Shown: positions 40,892 through 49,779 of the stretch, piece by piece
Position numbering within the stretch: position 1 is the stretch's first letter
Layout: every line of letters begins with the position of its first letter
Source of the DNA: Enterococcus casseliflavus NBRC 100478
GTDB lineage: Bacteria; Bacillota; Bacilli; Lactobacillales; Enterococcaceae
Direction: 5' to 3'
Length of the DNA stretch: 64,000 bases
NCBI RefSeq assembly: GCF_001544095.1
Contig: NZ_BCPT01000009.1
Location: forward strand, 62,001 to 126,000
Notes under the pieces: generated by a model
The model's input: only the letters and a program-made list of their open reading frames with translations
What the model was told of the DNA's origin: nothing
Databases searched by the model: none
Position numbers and translations under genes: made by a program

Positions 40892-40980
40892 CACCCGAAT
40901 CATAGCAGATTTTTTGGTTTCTTTCAAATTGGAAAAAAGAGCACTCTTCCTATTGAAACCATCTGACTATCATTCGGGTG
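40892..40980. repeat. 89-bp near-palindromic element between xerD and fur
   Basis: The outer arms CACCCGAATCATAG and its partner CTATCATTCGGGTG differ by one base. Inward the arms continue with CAGAT/ATCTG, GGTTTC/GAAACC and GGAA..AGAG/CTCTTCC, separated by small bulges, around a tiny loop. The whole region folds into one long hairpin. It lacks a T-tract on either side. The rest of 40783-41016 holds nothing else that I recognise. Confidence 0.6.
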
Positions 40981-41016
40981 ATAACAAAATTTTTTCAAAT
41001 TGCCCAGCTACAGACA

Positions 41017-41466
41017 CTAGGCTTTGTTTTGGCATTTTTGGCAGACACCATGAAATGTCAACCGATGATCCTTTACTAAAAAATGGTACTTTTGTTCGAC
41101 GATCTCTTCGACACTGCCCAACAGATCCTCTTCAACCTCTTCGATATTGCCGCATTCCAAACACAACAAGTGATGATGGAAATGTTTGGCGCCTTCTTTA
41201 CGTAGGTCATAACGAGCGACACCGTCATTAAAACTGACTTTATCGACGATTTTCAAATCCGTCAAAATCTCCAATGTTCGATAGACGGTTGCTAAGCCAA
41301 TCTCAGAATTTTTTTTGCGCACAAAGAAGAAAATCTCTTCGGCGGATAAATGATCTTTCTCATTTTCTAATAAGACCAACAACGTCGCTTCTCGCTGAGG
41401 AGTTAATTTGAACCCCGACTCGTGCAATTGTTTCTTGGTCTTTTTTAACGCTGCTGTTGTGTTCAT
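41017..41466 (-). CDS. fur: Fur family metal-dependent repressor
   Basis: A 149-residue Fur-family protein: winged helix with LTPQREATLLVLLENEKDHLSAEEIFFFV and GLATVYRTLEIL, metal site FHHHLLCLECGN, and a C-terminal CQKC zinc pair. Neighbour xerD argues for Fur rather than PerR or Zur, but subfamily is not decided by sequence alone. Two metal-regulator-type boxes lie in its upstream region. Confidence 0.9.
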   Translation of the reverse strand: MNTTAALKKTKKQLHESGFKLTPQREATLLVLLENEKDHLSAEEIFFFVRKKNSEIGLATVYRTLEILTDLKIVDKVSFNDGVARYDLRKEGAKHFHHHLLCLECGNIEEVEEDLLGSVEEIVEQKYHFLVKDHRLTFHGVCQKCQNKA

Positions 41467-41489
41467 AGTTGCCTCCGTATGCCGCTAAT

Positions 41490-41547
41490 TTATAACGATT
41501 CTAATTTGAGTGAGAATCACTCAAGACAAACATTGTAATCATTATAA
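41490..41547. promoter_or_regulatory. Fur/PerR-type box pair around a central palindrome
   Basis: Two 15-bp boxes lie in inverted orientation: TTATAACGATTCTAA (41490-41504) and TTGTAATCATTATAA (41533-41547, one mismatch from the PerR-type 7-1-7 consensus TTATAAT-N-ATTATAA). Between them is TTGAGTG-agaat-CACTCAA (41506-41524). The set sits in the fur/cvfB interval, upstream of fur, and may control both the fur promoter and read-through from cvfB. Confidence 0.65.
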
Positions 41548-41575
41548 ATTAGAACAGCAAAAGAAACAAGTATTC

Positions 41576-42439
41576 TCAATTAGGTTTTTTAACAAGAATC
41601 GTAAAGCCATCTTTTTGCTCAATCAAACGCTGTTTCATCAAGGTTCCTAACGCCCGTTTAAATTGGCCTTTACTAATACCAAAAGTTTGTAAAATCTCTT
41701 CTGGTGCTGATTTATCGGTAAAAGGAATTTTATTTTCTGATGCTCGTTCTAAAAAGGTTAGGACCATGGCGGCATCATTTGAAATCGCCTCGTGGGCTCT
41801 TGGTTTCAACGAAAGGTTCAAGACGCCATCTGGACGAACCCCAATCACTCGTCCTTTGACAACTTCCCCAAGACGCGGCTCTTGATAGCGCTCTGATGGG
41901 TGGACGAAGCCAATATAAAAATCATCCGTCAATAAGTAGGTTCCCGCTAGTTTTAAGCGATACACGGTACCTGTAACATCTTGATTCTTCATCTGTTCCG
42001 TACCATTCTTACTCAGTGCCTTGAAGATTTTCTCATCTGCTAACGAAGCCCATATACGCTCTTTGTCGTCGACGCGCAAGCTGACCATCAAACGATCGCC
42101 TTTTTTGGGCCAAAGTTCCCGCATTGTTGGCAATTCATCTAATGAAACCACCATGTCCTTGTCTTTTAAACCGATATCGACGAAAACGCCTAAGTCGCGA
42201 CGGCTTCCTGTGACTGTACCAAAGGCATAATGCCCTTTGCGGCTTTTCGGAATATTCGTAGTGAGTACATTTTCTTGCTTTTGGTTTTGATAGCCAAACC
42301 CTTCGACGGCTTCACCTAAATGATGTTCGCCTTCTTCCTTGGCTAGTCGGAAGGTAACCCCGCCTTTTTGAACAAAATAATTCTGTTCATTTTCATCAAT
42401 GATCAATCCGCTAAATACGGATGCTAATAAGTCTTTCAT
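41576..42439 (-). CDS. cvfB: CvfB-like S1 RNA-binding protein
   Basis: A 287-residue protein with S1-type RNA-binding domains (YAFGTVTGSRRDLGVFVDIGLKD, DVTGTVYRLKLAGTYLLTDD, GEVVKGRVIGVRPDGVLNLSL) and a C-terminal winged helix (EEILQTFGISKGQFKRALGTLMKQRLIE). This matches the conserved virulence factor B family. It lies between azlD and fur. Confidence 0.93.
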   Translation of the reverse strand: MKDLLASVFSGLIIDENEQNYFVQKGGVTFRLAKEEGEHHLGEAVEGFGYQNQKQENVLTTNIPKSRKGHYAFGTVTGSRRDLGVFVDIGLKDKDMVVSLDELPTMRELWPKKGDRLMVSLRVDDKERIWASLADEKIFKALSKNGTEQMKNQDVTGTVYRLKLAGTYLLTDDFYIGFVHPSERYQEPRLGEVVKGRVIGVRPDGVLNLSLKPRAHEAISNDAAMVLTFLERASENKIPFTDKSAPEEILQTFGISKGQFKRALGTLMKQRLIEQKDGFTILVKKPN

Positions 42440-42473
42440 CTATTCTCTCCTTCTTCATAAAAACTGCCCGTTG

Positions 42474-42791
42474 CTAGAAAAAGAAACGCAGCAGTGCCAT
42501 AGCAATAACACCTGTGATAACGATCTTCATCAAATCTTTTGTATAATACCCCACCAACAATGCTGGGATACAGGCAATAGTTTCTTTGACTTTCAAGATG
42601 GGAAATTGCCCTTCTCGAAAGATCAGCAAATTTTGAACCAACAATGCCGCCAAAATACACAACGGCAAGTAACTCAAAAAGATGGTGAAAGGTTTTGGAA
42701 ATACGAGCTTTTTAGAAAATAAAAAAGGAACGATCCGCGGAATCCAAGTAACCAACCCACATGCTAGCATTAGTATAACAAAATTAGTCAT
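42474..42791 (-). CDS. azlD: Branched-chain amino acid exporter subunit AzlD
   Basis: A 105-residue membrane protein with about four spans (MTNFVILMLACGLVTWIPRIVPFLF...). It pairs with AzlC, whose gene it follows with an 8-base overlap. AzlCD exports branched-chain amino acids; substrate in this organism is by homology. Confidence 0.88.
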   Translation of the reverse strand: MTNFVILMLACGLVTWIPRIVPFLFSKKLVFPKPFTIFLSYLPLCILAALLVQNLLIFREGQFPILKVKETIACIPALLVGYYTKDLMKIVITGVIAMALLRFFF

Positions 42792-43491
42792 GATGTGTCA
42801 CCGTCCCAACCAAACATCCTGCCAAGGTCGCAGCAATTACCGCGATCTCAGCAGTAGAAAAACGCATAAATAAAATCAATGTCCCCACAACTGCCCCGAG
42901 TACTAAGAGCGTTTGCTGAGTTTTCTTCTTGAGTGGTCGCTCTACTTGAAATAAAAAAAGACCAACAAACATGGCTACCAAGGCAAAATCTAAGCCTAAC
43001 GCTTCTGGATCTGGAATAAACGAGCCTAATAGTCCGCCCAAAAAGGTTGCGAAGATCCAACTCAAATACGCCATCACGTTCAACCCATGGGTCCATTTCG
43101 CTGTGACTGGTTTGTCTTGTTGCAGTGACGTCGTCAAAACGCCATAGGACTCATCAGTCAAAAGCGTCCCAATCCCAATAGCAGAAAGCAAAGGAGTCTT
43201 TTTAAAATAGGAAGCCACTGATAAGCTCATTAAGAAATGTCGTAAATTCACTAAAAAGACGGTTGCGACGATCGTCATGAAAGGTGCTTGAATCGCGAGT
43301 AATGCACAAATAATAAATTGAGCACTGCCTGCATAGACAATAATAGACATTATAATAATTTCAAGAATCGACAACCCAACGCCTTTTCCCACGACCCCCA
43401 TCGCAAAACCAATCCCTAAGTACCCAAGAATCGTTGGTACACAAGCAATGACCCCATCTTCAAAGCGATCATATCTTTCTATTTTCTGCAC
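42784..43491 (-). CDS. azlC: Branched-chain amino acid exporter subunit AzlC
   Basis: A 235-residue membrane protein: GVIACVPTILGYLGIGFAMGVVG, IIMSIIVYAGSAQFIICALLA, VFLVNLRHFLMSLSVASYFKK, FGIGTLLTDESYGV-type loops are AzlC signatures. It forms the exporter with AzlD. Separate from the neighbouring MapZ-like gene. Confidence 0.9.
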   Translation of the reverse strand: MQKIERYDRFEDGVIACVPTILGYLGIGFAMGVVGKGVGLSILEIIIMSIIVYAGSAQFIICALLAIQAPFMTIVATVFLVNLRHFLMSLSVASYFKKTPLLSAIGIGTLLTDESYGVLTTSLQQDKPVTAKWTHGLNVMAYLSWIFATFLGGLLGSFIPDPEALGLDFALVAMFVGLFLFQVERPLKKKTQQTLLVLGAVVGTLILFMRFSTAEIAVIAATLAGCLVGTVTHHD

Positions 43492-43609
43492 AAAAAACCC
43501 TCCCTGTTTGAACGATTATCTTTCATCATATCGAAAACAGGGAAGGGAAACAAGTGTTTTTCACATGTACATGTAATAACTCTGAAAGTTTTCTAGTGAC
43601 TCAGGAGAC

Positions 43610-45505
43610 TTAGCGAACGGTGTGATCGTTCCCATTGCCTCTGAAATAGCCAGTTTTGGCGTTTACCGTAAATAAGTATAGCGGGAACGCTGAATCATCC
43701 GTTCCTTTAAGCAAGCTGCCTTGGGCATTTGTCGCATAAAAATTGTAATAGCCTTCGCCGTTGACGATCCGCACGCGTTCAAAAGTATACCCACCTTCAA
43801 CCACGTAACCACGGGCAATCGCTGTGGCGATGATTTTTTCTTGGACACCATCTGCCCATACCCAAGCGCTATTGTTTACATCATTCAAATCACTTTGACG
43901 GGCTGGAATGATTGGCTGATTATTGGTGTTTGTCGGCGTATTTGGCGAAAGCACATACTCTTCTTCAGACGTACTTTGTGCTGGCGTCGCAGCGCTTGTA
44001 GAACCGCCGCTCGAACCTGAAGCGTTGTTCTCGGAAGCCGCCGCTTGTGCTGCTTCTTGGGCAGCTTGTTGTTGCGCCGCTGCTTCTTGCGTAGCGGTTT
44101 CACGCTTCGTCAACGCAGTATCGACTTTACGCAATTCAGTCGTAAGACTTTCCACCAATGAATCAATTGGTAAAGCTTGGACTTTTTTCATCAAGGCATT
44201 GTAGTTCTCGCGGGTGACACTTGCAGGTGCTTCACCATCACCACTTAAAGCCACCATGCTCTTCACTGCATTTTGAACTTCCTCGATCGCGCTGAACTCT
44301 TTTTGTCCCATGTCGATGGCTTGATTGATCAACTCATCAAAGGCATCCCCGTTCTCACGCTTCGCCATTGTGACAGCAGCTGCTTCTTTCAATGAAACTT
44401 CTTCCAACTGATCCTCCACAACGGCAGGACTGCTAAAATAGCTGTTGATCTCGGTCAAAGCTGCTAATTTGTCAGCAATTGTCGCTGCTTCTTGTGACAA
44501 GGCATCGTACCGTTCATGGTCTTGAAACTCTGCCAACTGATTCGTCACAGCCGTCAGCTGTTCTGATGTTTTGTCGTTTTTAATGAACACTCGTTCATCA
44601 TTTGTATAAAAATCATTCAGCTCATTTTCAATTTGATCGAGTGTACGGTTTTCTTGCGCCAGTTGCGTTTGGCGGGCAGTTTCTTGTTGCTGCTGTTGAT
44701 AGTAGTACGCCCAACCGCCACCAGCTGCCACTAATAAACAAGCCGCTGTAATATAGAGTGCTTTGCGAGGACGCTTCTTTTTTTCGCTAGGCGTCGACGT
44801 TTTTTCTTCAGTAGTCGCCTTTTTCGGTGCTTCATCCGCTGCGGTGATCGGCTCAGGAATTGGATCGATCACTGGTTCTGGCTGCTTCTTCACTTCTTCA
44901 ATGACCGGATCCGTCACTGGTTCATCTTCGCTTATCAGTAGAGGTTCCTCACTGGCTTGTTCCTGACTTTCTTCTTCAGTAGCAGACAAATCATCAGTGG
45001 CGGCTTCTGCTTCTAGAGCAGCGGCTTTTTCTTCTTCATCAAGTTTGTGTTGGCGGATATAAGCAGCCAAAATATCAGCGTCATGCTGTTCCTCCGTACT
45101 TAATGCATCGGTTTCACTTGCTTCCTCACTGGCTGATGTCGCATGCTCTTGCGTTGCGCTAGAACTTTCTACTTCCGTTTTTTCCTCAGCTTCTTTCTTA
45201 GAGGCTGATGTGGGGGTTACATGTTGCTCATCGGAAAAAGTCCCTTGCTGCGCGAGGTCGATCGTTTCTTCATTTGAGGATGGCCGATCACCTAAGTGCT
45301 CCTCCATTTTTCCGATCGGGACGTTTTTAAAGTCTGACCAGCGAATATCATCATTTTTATTCTGTGGCTCTTCTGGCGTAACGGAAGAGTCAGATGTTGG
45401 TTCCAGTTCATTCTCCTTTGCCTGGTTCCATTGGAACCCGCAATTGGGACAAACGGGTGTTTCTTCTATTGCTTGAAATCCACATTCAGGACATGTCTTC
45501 TTCAT
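43610..45505 (-). CDS. Zinc-ribbon, single-span protein, MapZ-like
   Basis: The 631-residue protein starts with a zinc ribbon (MKKTCPECGFQAIEETPVCPNCGF), continues with about 220 acidic, low-complexity residues, has one membrane span near residue 250 (ALYITAACLLVAAGGGWAYYY), an extracellular helical coiled-coil region, a Ser/Thr/Asn linker and a C-terminal domain (AWVWADGVQEKIIATAIARGYVVEGGYT, NGEGYYNFYATN). This layout fits the enterococcal MapZ division-site-positioning family: cytoplasmic tail for FtsZ, extracellular part on peptidoglycan. The C-terminal likeness is from memory and not decisive; a DUF4767-type domain is an alternative. Confidence 0.65.
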   Translation of the reverse strand: MKKTCPECGFQAIEETPVCPNCGFQWNQAKENELEPTSDSSVTPEEPQNKNDDIRWSDFKNVPIGKMEEHLGDRPSSNEETIDLAQQGTFSDEQHVTPTSASKKEAEEKTEVESSSATQEHATSASEEASETDALSTEEQHDADILAAYIRQHKLDEEEKAAALEAEAATDDLSATEEESQEQASEEPLLISEDEPVTDPVIEEVKKQPEPVIDPIPEPITAADEAPKKATTEEKTSTPSEKKKRPRKALYITAACLLVAAGGGWAYYYQQQQQETARQTQLAQENRTLDQIENELNDFYTNDERVFIKNDKTSEQLTAVTNQLAEFQDHERYDALSQEAATIADKLAALTEINSYFSSPAVVEDQLEEVSLKEAAAVTMAKRENGDAFDELINQAIDMGQKEFSAIEEVQNAVKSMVALSGDGEAPASVTRENYNALMKKVQALPIDSLVESLTTELRKVDTALTKRETATQEAAAQQQAAQEAAQAAASENNASGSSGGSTSAATPAQSTSEEEYVLSPNTPTNTNNQPIIPARQSDLNDVNNSAWVWADGVQEKIIATAIARGYVVEGGYTFERVRIVNGEGYYNFYATNAQGSLLKGTDDSAFPLYLFTVNAKTGYFRGNGNDHTVR

Positions 45506-45547
45506 TGATTCAAACTGACTCCTTTTGTTTTTTGCATTTCCTTTTAT

Positions 45548-45601
45548 GAAGCAGTCGCCTCTTTCATCAGACGCTTGCTGTACCTACTGCTTCTTTTTTT
45601 A
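45548..45601 (+). other. Hairpin with plus-strand T-tract in the MapZ-like leader
   Basis: GAAGCAGT (45548-45555) and ACTGCTTC (45586-45593) close a 30-base loop with internal CGCCTCT/AGACG pairing; TTTTTTT follows on the plus strand. No plus-strand gene precedes it. On the minus strand the same hairpin would be in the leader of the 45505 gene. The remaining 45602-45763 holds nothing further I recognise. Confidence 0.4.
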
Positions 45602-45763
45602 GACCAGCAAATAATGGGTCTTTTTTGACACTTCGTTGTTTGTTACGTTTTGATGCAGATGCACAAAATTAAATTTATCACATTCTTGGCAATTAGCCAA
45701 CACTTGCTTGGTTACGTTTTTATTAAGTTCTTTACCAATCTTGTGTCGAGAGGACAGAAACTG

Positions 45764-45801
45764 AATAAAAAAGACTTTCCAAAGGGTTCCTTTGGAAAGT
45801 C
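45764..45801 (-). terminator. Terminator after rpoD
   Basis: GACTTTCCAAAGG (45773-45785) and CCTTTGGAAAGTC (45789-45801) form a perfect 13-bp stem, then TTTTTTATTC on the minus strand. Confidence 0.92.
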
Positions 45802-45813
45802 GATAAACCTTGA

Positions 45814-46920
45814 TTATTCTAAGAAATCTTTCAATTGTTTTGAACGAGATGGATGGCGTAGTTTCCGTAATGCTTTTGCTTCGATCTGACGAATCCGTTC
45901 TCTCGTTACCCCAAAGACTTTGCCGACTTCTTCTAATGTCCGAGTACGACCATCATCGATTCCGAAACGCAAGCGCAGCACGTTTTCTTCACGGTCAGTC
46001 AACGTATCCAGTACATCTTCTAGCTGCTCTTTCAACAGCTCATAAGCCGCATGCTCTGCTGGACTTGTGGCATCTTGGTCTTCAATAAAATCACCTAGAT
46101 GAGAATCGTCTTCTTCACCGATCGGTGTTTCTAATGAAACAGGTTCTTGAGCGATCTTCAAGATTTCACGAACTTTTTCCGTCGGCAGATCCATTTCTGC
46201 GCCGATTTCTTCTGGTGTCGGTTCGCGCCCTAAGTCTTGCAGCAATTGCCGTTGAATACGGATCAATTTGTTGATGGTTTCCACCATATGCACAGGAATA
46301 CGAATGGTTCGCGCTTGGTCAGCGATCGCACGGGTGATCGCTTGACGGATCCACCAGGTCGCATACGTCGAGAATTTGAACCCTTTGCGGTAGTCGAATT
46401 TCTCAACGGCTTTCATCAAGCCCATGTTTCCTTCTTGGATCAAATCAAGGAATTGCATTCCTCGACCCACATAACGTTTGGCAATACTAACGACCAAACG
46501 TAGGTTGGCTTCTGCCAAACGCTGTTTTGCCTCTTGATCGCCTTCTTCGATTTTCAGTGCGAGCGCCACTTCTTCTTCTGCGGTCAATAACGGCACACGA
46601 CCGATTTCTTTCAAGTACATCCGAACGGGGTCATTGATTTTCACACCAGTTGGTGCAGACAGATCTTCTTGAGGTTGTGTTTCTTGTCGTTTTTCATTGC
46701 TCTTTAGACTATGGACTGAAGGCTCTCCATTTTCATCCACGACACTGATGCCTGAATCCTCCAGTTTTTGAATTAATTTGTCCATTGCATCAGCATCCAA
46801 AGTATACGGCGTTGCTAAACGATTCGTAATGTCATCGTAAACAACTTGCCCCTTTGTTTTGTTTTCTCGGATGTATTCGGCAACTGCTTTGTCATACGTT
46901 TTTTTTGTTTCTTCTGCCAT
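45814..46920 (-). CDS. rpoD: RNA polymerase sigma factor SigA (RpoD)
   Basis: A 368-residue primary sigma factor, the normal length for Firmicutes, with region 1.2 ([25 protein letters not shown]), 2.4 ([35 protein letters not shown]), region 3 and region 4 ([31 protein letters not shown]). It directs vegetative transcription. It follows dnaG by 23 bases. Confidence 0.98.
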   Translation of the reverse strand: MAEETKKTYDKAVAEYIRENKTKGQVVYDDITNRLATPYTLDADAMDKLIQKLEDSGISVVDENGEPSVHSLKSNEKRQETQPQEDLSAPTGVKINDPVRMYLKEIGRVPLLTAEEEVALALKIEEGDQEAKQRLAEANLRLVVSIAKRYVGRGMQFLDLIQEGNMGLMKAVEKFDYRKGFKFSTYATWWIRQAITRAIADQARTIRIPVHMVETINKLIRIQRQLLQDLGREPTPEEIGAEMDLPTEKVREILKIAQEPVSLETPIGEEDDSHLGDFIEDQDATSPAEHAAYELLKEQLEDVLDTLTDREENVLRLRFGIDDGRTRTLEEVGKVFGVTRERIRQIEAKALRKLRHPSRSKQLKDFLE

Positions 46921-46943
46921 GAAAGAAAGCCCCTTTCAGTTCG

Positions 46944-48779
46944 CTATTTAGCTTGTTTCAACCGTTTGGTCAAATCAATGATTTCGATCGCAAGTTCAAG
47001 TTCTAATTGCTGGTTTCCTTTTTGTCTTGCTTCTTGCTGCTGGATTCGTTTTTGATTGATTTCTTCAGCAATGCCCGACTTTTGAAATACCTGCAGAATG
47101 TCCTGAAATTCTTGTTCAGTCCCTTCCTCAGAAGCTTTAAGATCTGCAATATCGATCACCATTTTTTTCATTGAATCTTCTTTTAAAAAATCTAAGAACT
47201 TTGCTAAAACAAAGTGTTCTTCTGTTTCCATATACGCATCAAACAGCAGATAAAGCTGTTGGTAACGATCATGGATAAAGGATATGCCACTCGCTCGAAA
47301 GCGATGGTTTAACGTACTGTCATGAAACAAACGGTACAATAATAATTCTTGTGCTTTTTCTACCTGTGTTTTGGGCTGCTGCCGCGTTGGCGGCGTAAAG
47401 ACCATAGGATTGGTTGTTGGCGCTGGCGGCGGTGCATCTTGCCGCGGCTGCTGCTCTTGCCGGTTTTGCTTGAGCTGCTGCTGCAAGGTCTCACGGCTCA
47501 AGTTGAACTCTGTGGACAACTGAGTCAAATAACGGTCTTGCTCCAGCAAAGAATCCACCCGCTGTAATTCCTTTAAAACGACTTGGACATAATCTAGCTG
47601 CTCTTTCTCATTGGCCAAATTTCGATTTGCTCGATGGTAATCCATTTTGAAAGCAAAGACGGTTTCTTTCCCATGTACAGCTAATTTATAAAAAGCTTCT
47701 GTCCCATATTTGCGCAAATAGTCATCTGGGTCCATCCGTTCCGGCACTCGAACCACAGATAATTTCAAGCGGCTATTGTTTTGCAAAAGATCGATCCCAC
47801 GGTTCGTGGCTTCAACCCCTGCACTATCTCCATCGTAACAAAGAATCACTTCTTGTGCCACTCGCTCGATGTGAGCGATCTGCTGATTGGTCAGGCTGGT
47901 CCCCATCGAGGCGATCCCATTTTCGATCCCTGCTTGCCAAGCGGCGATCACGTCCATAAATCCTTCAAATAAATACACTTGACCATCTTTACGCATCGCT
48001 CGTCGCGCTTTGTCAAAGTTGAAAAGAACCTCGCGTTTATTGAAAAGAATCGTTTCAGGACTATTTAAATATTTTGGTTGGTCTTGATCACCGACTTTTT
48101 CGCTTGCTAACCACCGACCAGAAAAACCAATCGTTTTCCCCTGAGGATTGCGGATCGGAAACATGATTCTCTGGTAAAAGCGATCCGCCAGTGAGCCATC
48201 GTTGCGCTGAACAAAGAGTCCTGTATCAGGAAAAAACTCTGCTTTGGCTTTTTCATTCAAAAAAACTTTCTCCAAAAACGAGCGTTCATTCGGTGCAAAG
48301 CCAATATTGAACTCTTCGATCAGTGCCATCGTCAATCCACGATCTAATAAATAATCAAGTGCTTCTTGTCCAGCAGCCGTATTCACCAACATGTGATGAT
48401 AGACTTCGGCGGCTTTTTCATGTAACGCAATCAATTGACTCGTTTGTGAGGTCGCTTCATTGATGCCTTCAGACTGCTGATATTGCGGATCAAGAGGAAT
48501 ATCATTCATTTCTGCTACTTTGACGACTGCTTCTGGAAAACTGATCCCTTCAAGCTCCTGTAAGAAACCATACACATTTCCACCACGACCACAACCAAAG
48601 CAATGAAAAATTTGTTTGTCCTCTGCAACGGAAAAAGAAGGTGATTTTTCATTATGGAACGGACACAAACCAAAATAATTTTTTCCAGACTTCTTTAACT
48701 GGACATACTGTCCTACGATATCGACGATATTGCTACGTTCGCGAATGTCGTCAATGACCGTTTGAGGAATTCGTGCCAT
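46944..48779 (-). CDS. dnaG: DNA primase
   Basis: A 611-residue primase: N-terminal CHC2 zinc domain (Cys39, His42, Cys60, Cys63), TOPRIM core with VYLFEGFMDVIAAWQAG and LCYDGDSAGVEATNR, and C-terminal helicase-binding part. It makes RNA primers. The gene with rpoD forms the macromolecular-synthesis pair (dnaG-rpoD). Confidence 0.97.
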   Translation of the reverse strand: MARIPQTVIDDIRERSNIVDIVGQYVQLKKSGKNYFGLCPFHNEKSPSFSVAEDKQIFHCFGCGRGGNVYGFLQELEGISFPEAVVKVAEMNDIPLDPQYQQSEGINEATSQTSQLIALHEKAAEVYHHMLVNTAAGQEALDYLLDRGLTMALIEEFNIGFAPNERSFLEKVFLNEKAKAEFFPDTGLFVQRNDGSLADRFYQRIMFPIRNPQGKTIGFSGRWLASEKVGDQDQPKYLNSPETILFNKREVLFNFDKARRAMRKDGQVYLFEGFMDVIAAWQAGIENGIASMGTSLTNQQIAHIERVAQEVILCYDGDSAGVEATNRGIDLLQNNSRLKLSVVRVPERMDPDDYLRKYGTEAFYKLAVHGKETVFAFKMDYHRANRNLANEKEQLDYVQVVLKELQRVDSLLEQDRYLTQLSTEFNLSRETLQQQLKQNRQEQQPRQDAPPPAPTTNPMVFTPPTRQQPKTQVEKAQELLLYRLFHDSTLNHRFRASGISFIHDRYQQLYLLFDAYMETEEHFVLAKFLDFLKEDSMKKMVIDIADLKASEEGTEQEFQDILQVFQKSGIAEEINQKRIQQQEARQKGNQQLELELAIEIIDLTKRLKQAK

Positions 48780-48821
48780 CCACTCACCTCCATTTGGTAA
48801 GTATTCATCGGTTTACTAGGT

Positions 48822-48850
48822 AAAAAAACGCACTAATAGATATCAGTGCG
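48822..48850 (-). terminator. Terminator between lysozyme-like gene and dnaG
   Basis: CGCACT-gatatctatt-AGTGCG on the minus strand followed by TTTTTTTACC. It separates the two transcripts. Confidence 0.8.
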
Positions 48851-48937
48851 AAGAATAATTAGACAGAATCACTCATAATGATTTTACCATATTTTATTTG
48901 TATTTCAAGCTTTTTTGTTTCACTTATTTTACAACGC

Positions 48938-49576
48938 TTATGAAAAGAAACGCGCCGTAACATTGATCTTCCATTGATTCATTTTTATTAAATCAGCGTA
49001 GAATAAATTGCCGCCGTTATGATACAGGTGACCACCATTATAAAAAACGGATTGGATGCCCCAGTAACGATAGGTTTGTTCAGTATCATTGCCTAACAAT
49101 GGAGATAAAACCTCTCTGGAATATGTTTCTGCTAACTCTAAGGTGTTTACTCCCCCTCGGGCAGCGACATAATCAATATAATCTGTACCAAAATTATACG
49201 CCTGTACGGCGGTCCAAAGATCACAGTTCATTTGCTCGGCTTTTTCAATCAACTCTGCTAAATAGGAAACACCTTGTTCGATGCTTTGTTCTGGCGTATC
49301 GAACTGATTTTGTTTTCCATAAACACTTTCAGAACTTTGCATCGGGTCGTTGCCTTGTCCTTTTGACTCCGTCAGCATGATGCTCATGGCTAATGACTGA
49401 TATTCAGAGATGTCGTGGGCTTGCGTCTGTTGCGCGATTGCTTCTTCATACGCATAGACAGCTTTCAATGCCGTGTAGTTTCGATAGACCCAAACCCCTG
49501 CCCCGATCAGTAGCAGCACGAGGGCCAGCTTCAGTATAAATCCTAGGAAACGTCGAATTTTTCTCATCAAATACAT
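48938..49576 (-). CDS. Membrane-anchored lysozyme-like protein
   Basis: The 212-residue protein has an N-terminal span (FILKLALVLLLIGAGVWVYRNY) and an extracellular lysozyme-like domain. The catalytic Glu is likely in SIMLTESKGQGNDPMQSSES; YNFGTDYIDYVAARGG and GGNLFYAD are typical of the Lysozyme_like family (goose/SLT-type). It should cut or remodel peptidoglycan. Two possible start ATGs (49576, 49567) lie close together. Confidence 0.88.
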   Translation of the reverse strand: MYLMRKIRRFLGFILKLALVLLLIGAGVWVYRNYTALKAVYAYEEAIAQQTQAHDISEYQSLAMSIMLTESKGQGNDPMQSSESVYGKQNQFDTPEQSIEQGVSYLAELIEKAEQMNCDLWTAVQAYNFGTDYIDYVAARGGVNTLELAETYSREVLSPLLGNDTEQTYRYWGIQSVFYNGGHLYHNGGNLFYADLIKMNQWKINVTARFFS

Positions 49577-49729
49577 CCCATCTTTTCTAAGTCAGAATCT
49601 ATCGTACTATGAAATGAACGGGCTGACTAGAATTTTTTCTCTCCTAAAAAATCCTTAATAAAATCACAAGATTATTTAGAAAAAAACAAGCAATCCTAAG
49701 CTGACTGAGGGATTGGCGATCTTTTGACA

Positions 49730-49771
49730 AGAAAAAGGAAACAGCGCTTCTTCAAAAGGAAGCACTGTTTC
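49730..49771 (-). terminator. Terminator after tuf
   Basis: GAAACAGTGCTTC-cttttgaa-GAAGCGCTGTTTC (one G-T step) on the minus strand, followed by CTTTTTCTTG, directly after the EF-Tu stop. Confidence 0.88.
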
Positions 49772-49779
49772 ACTCATCA

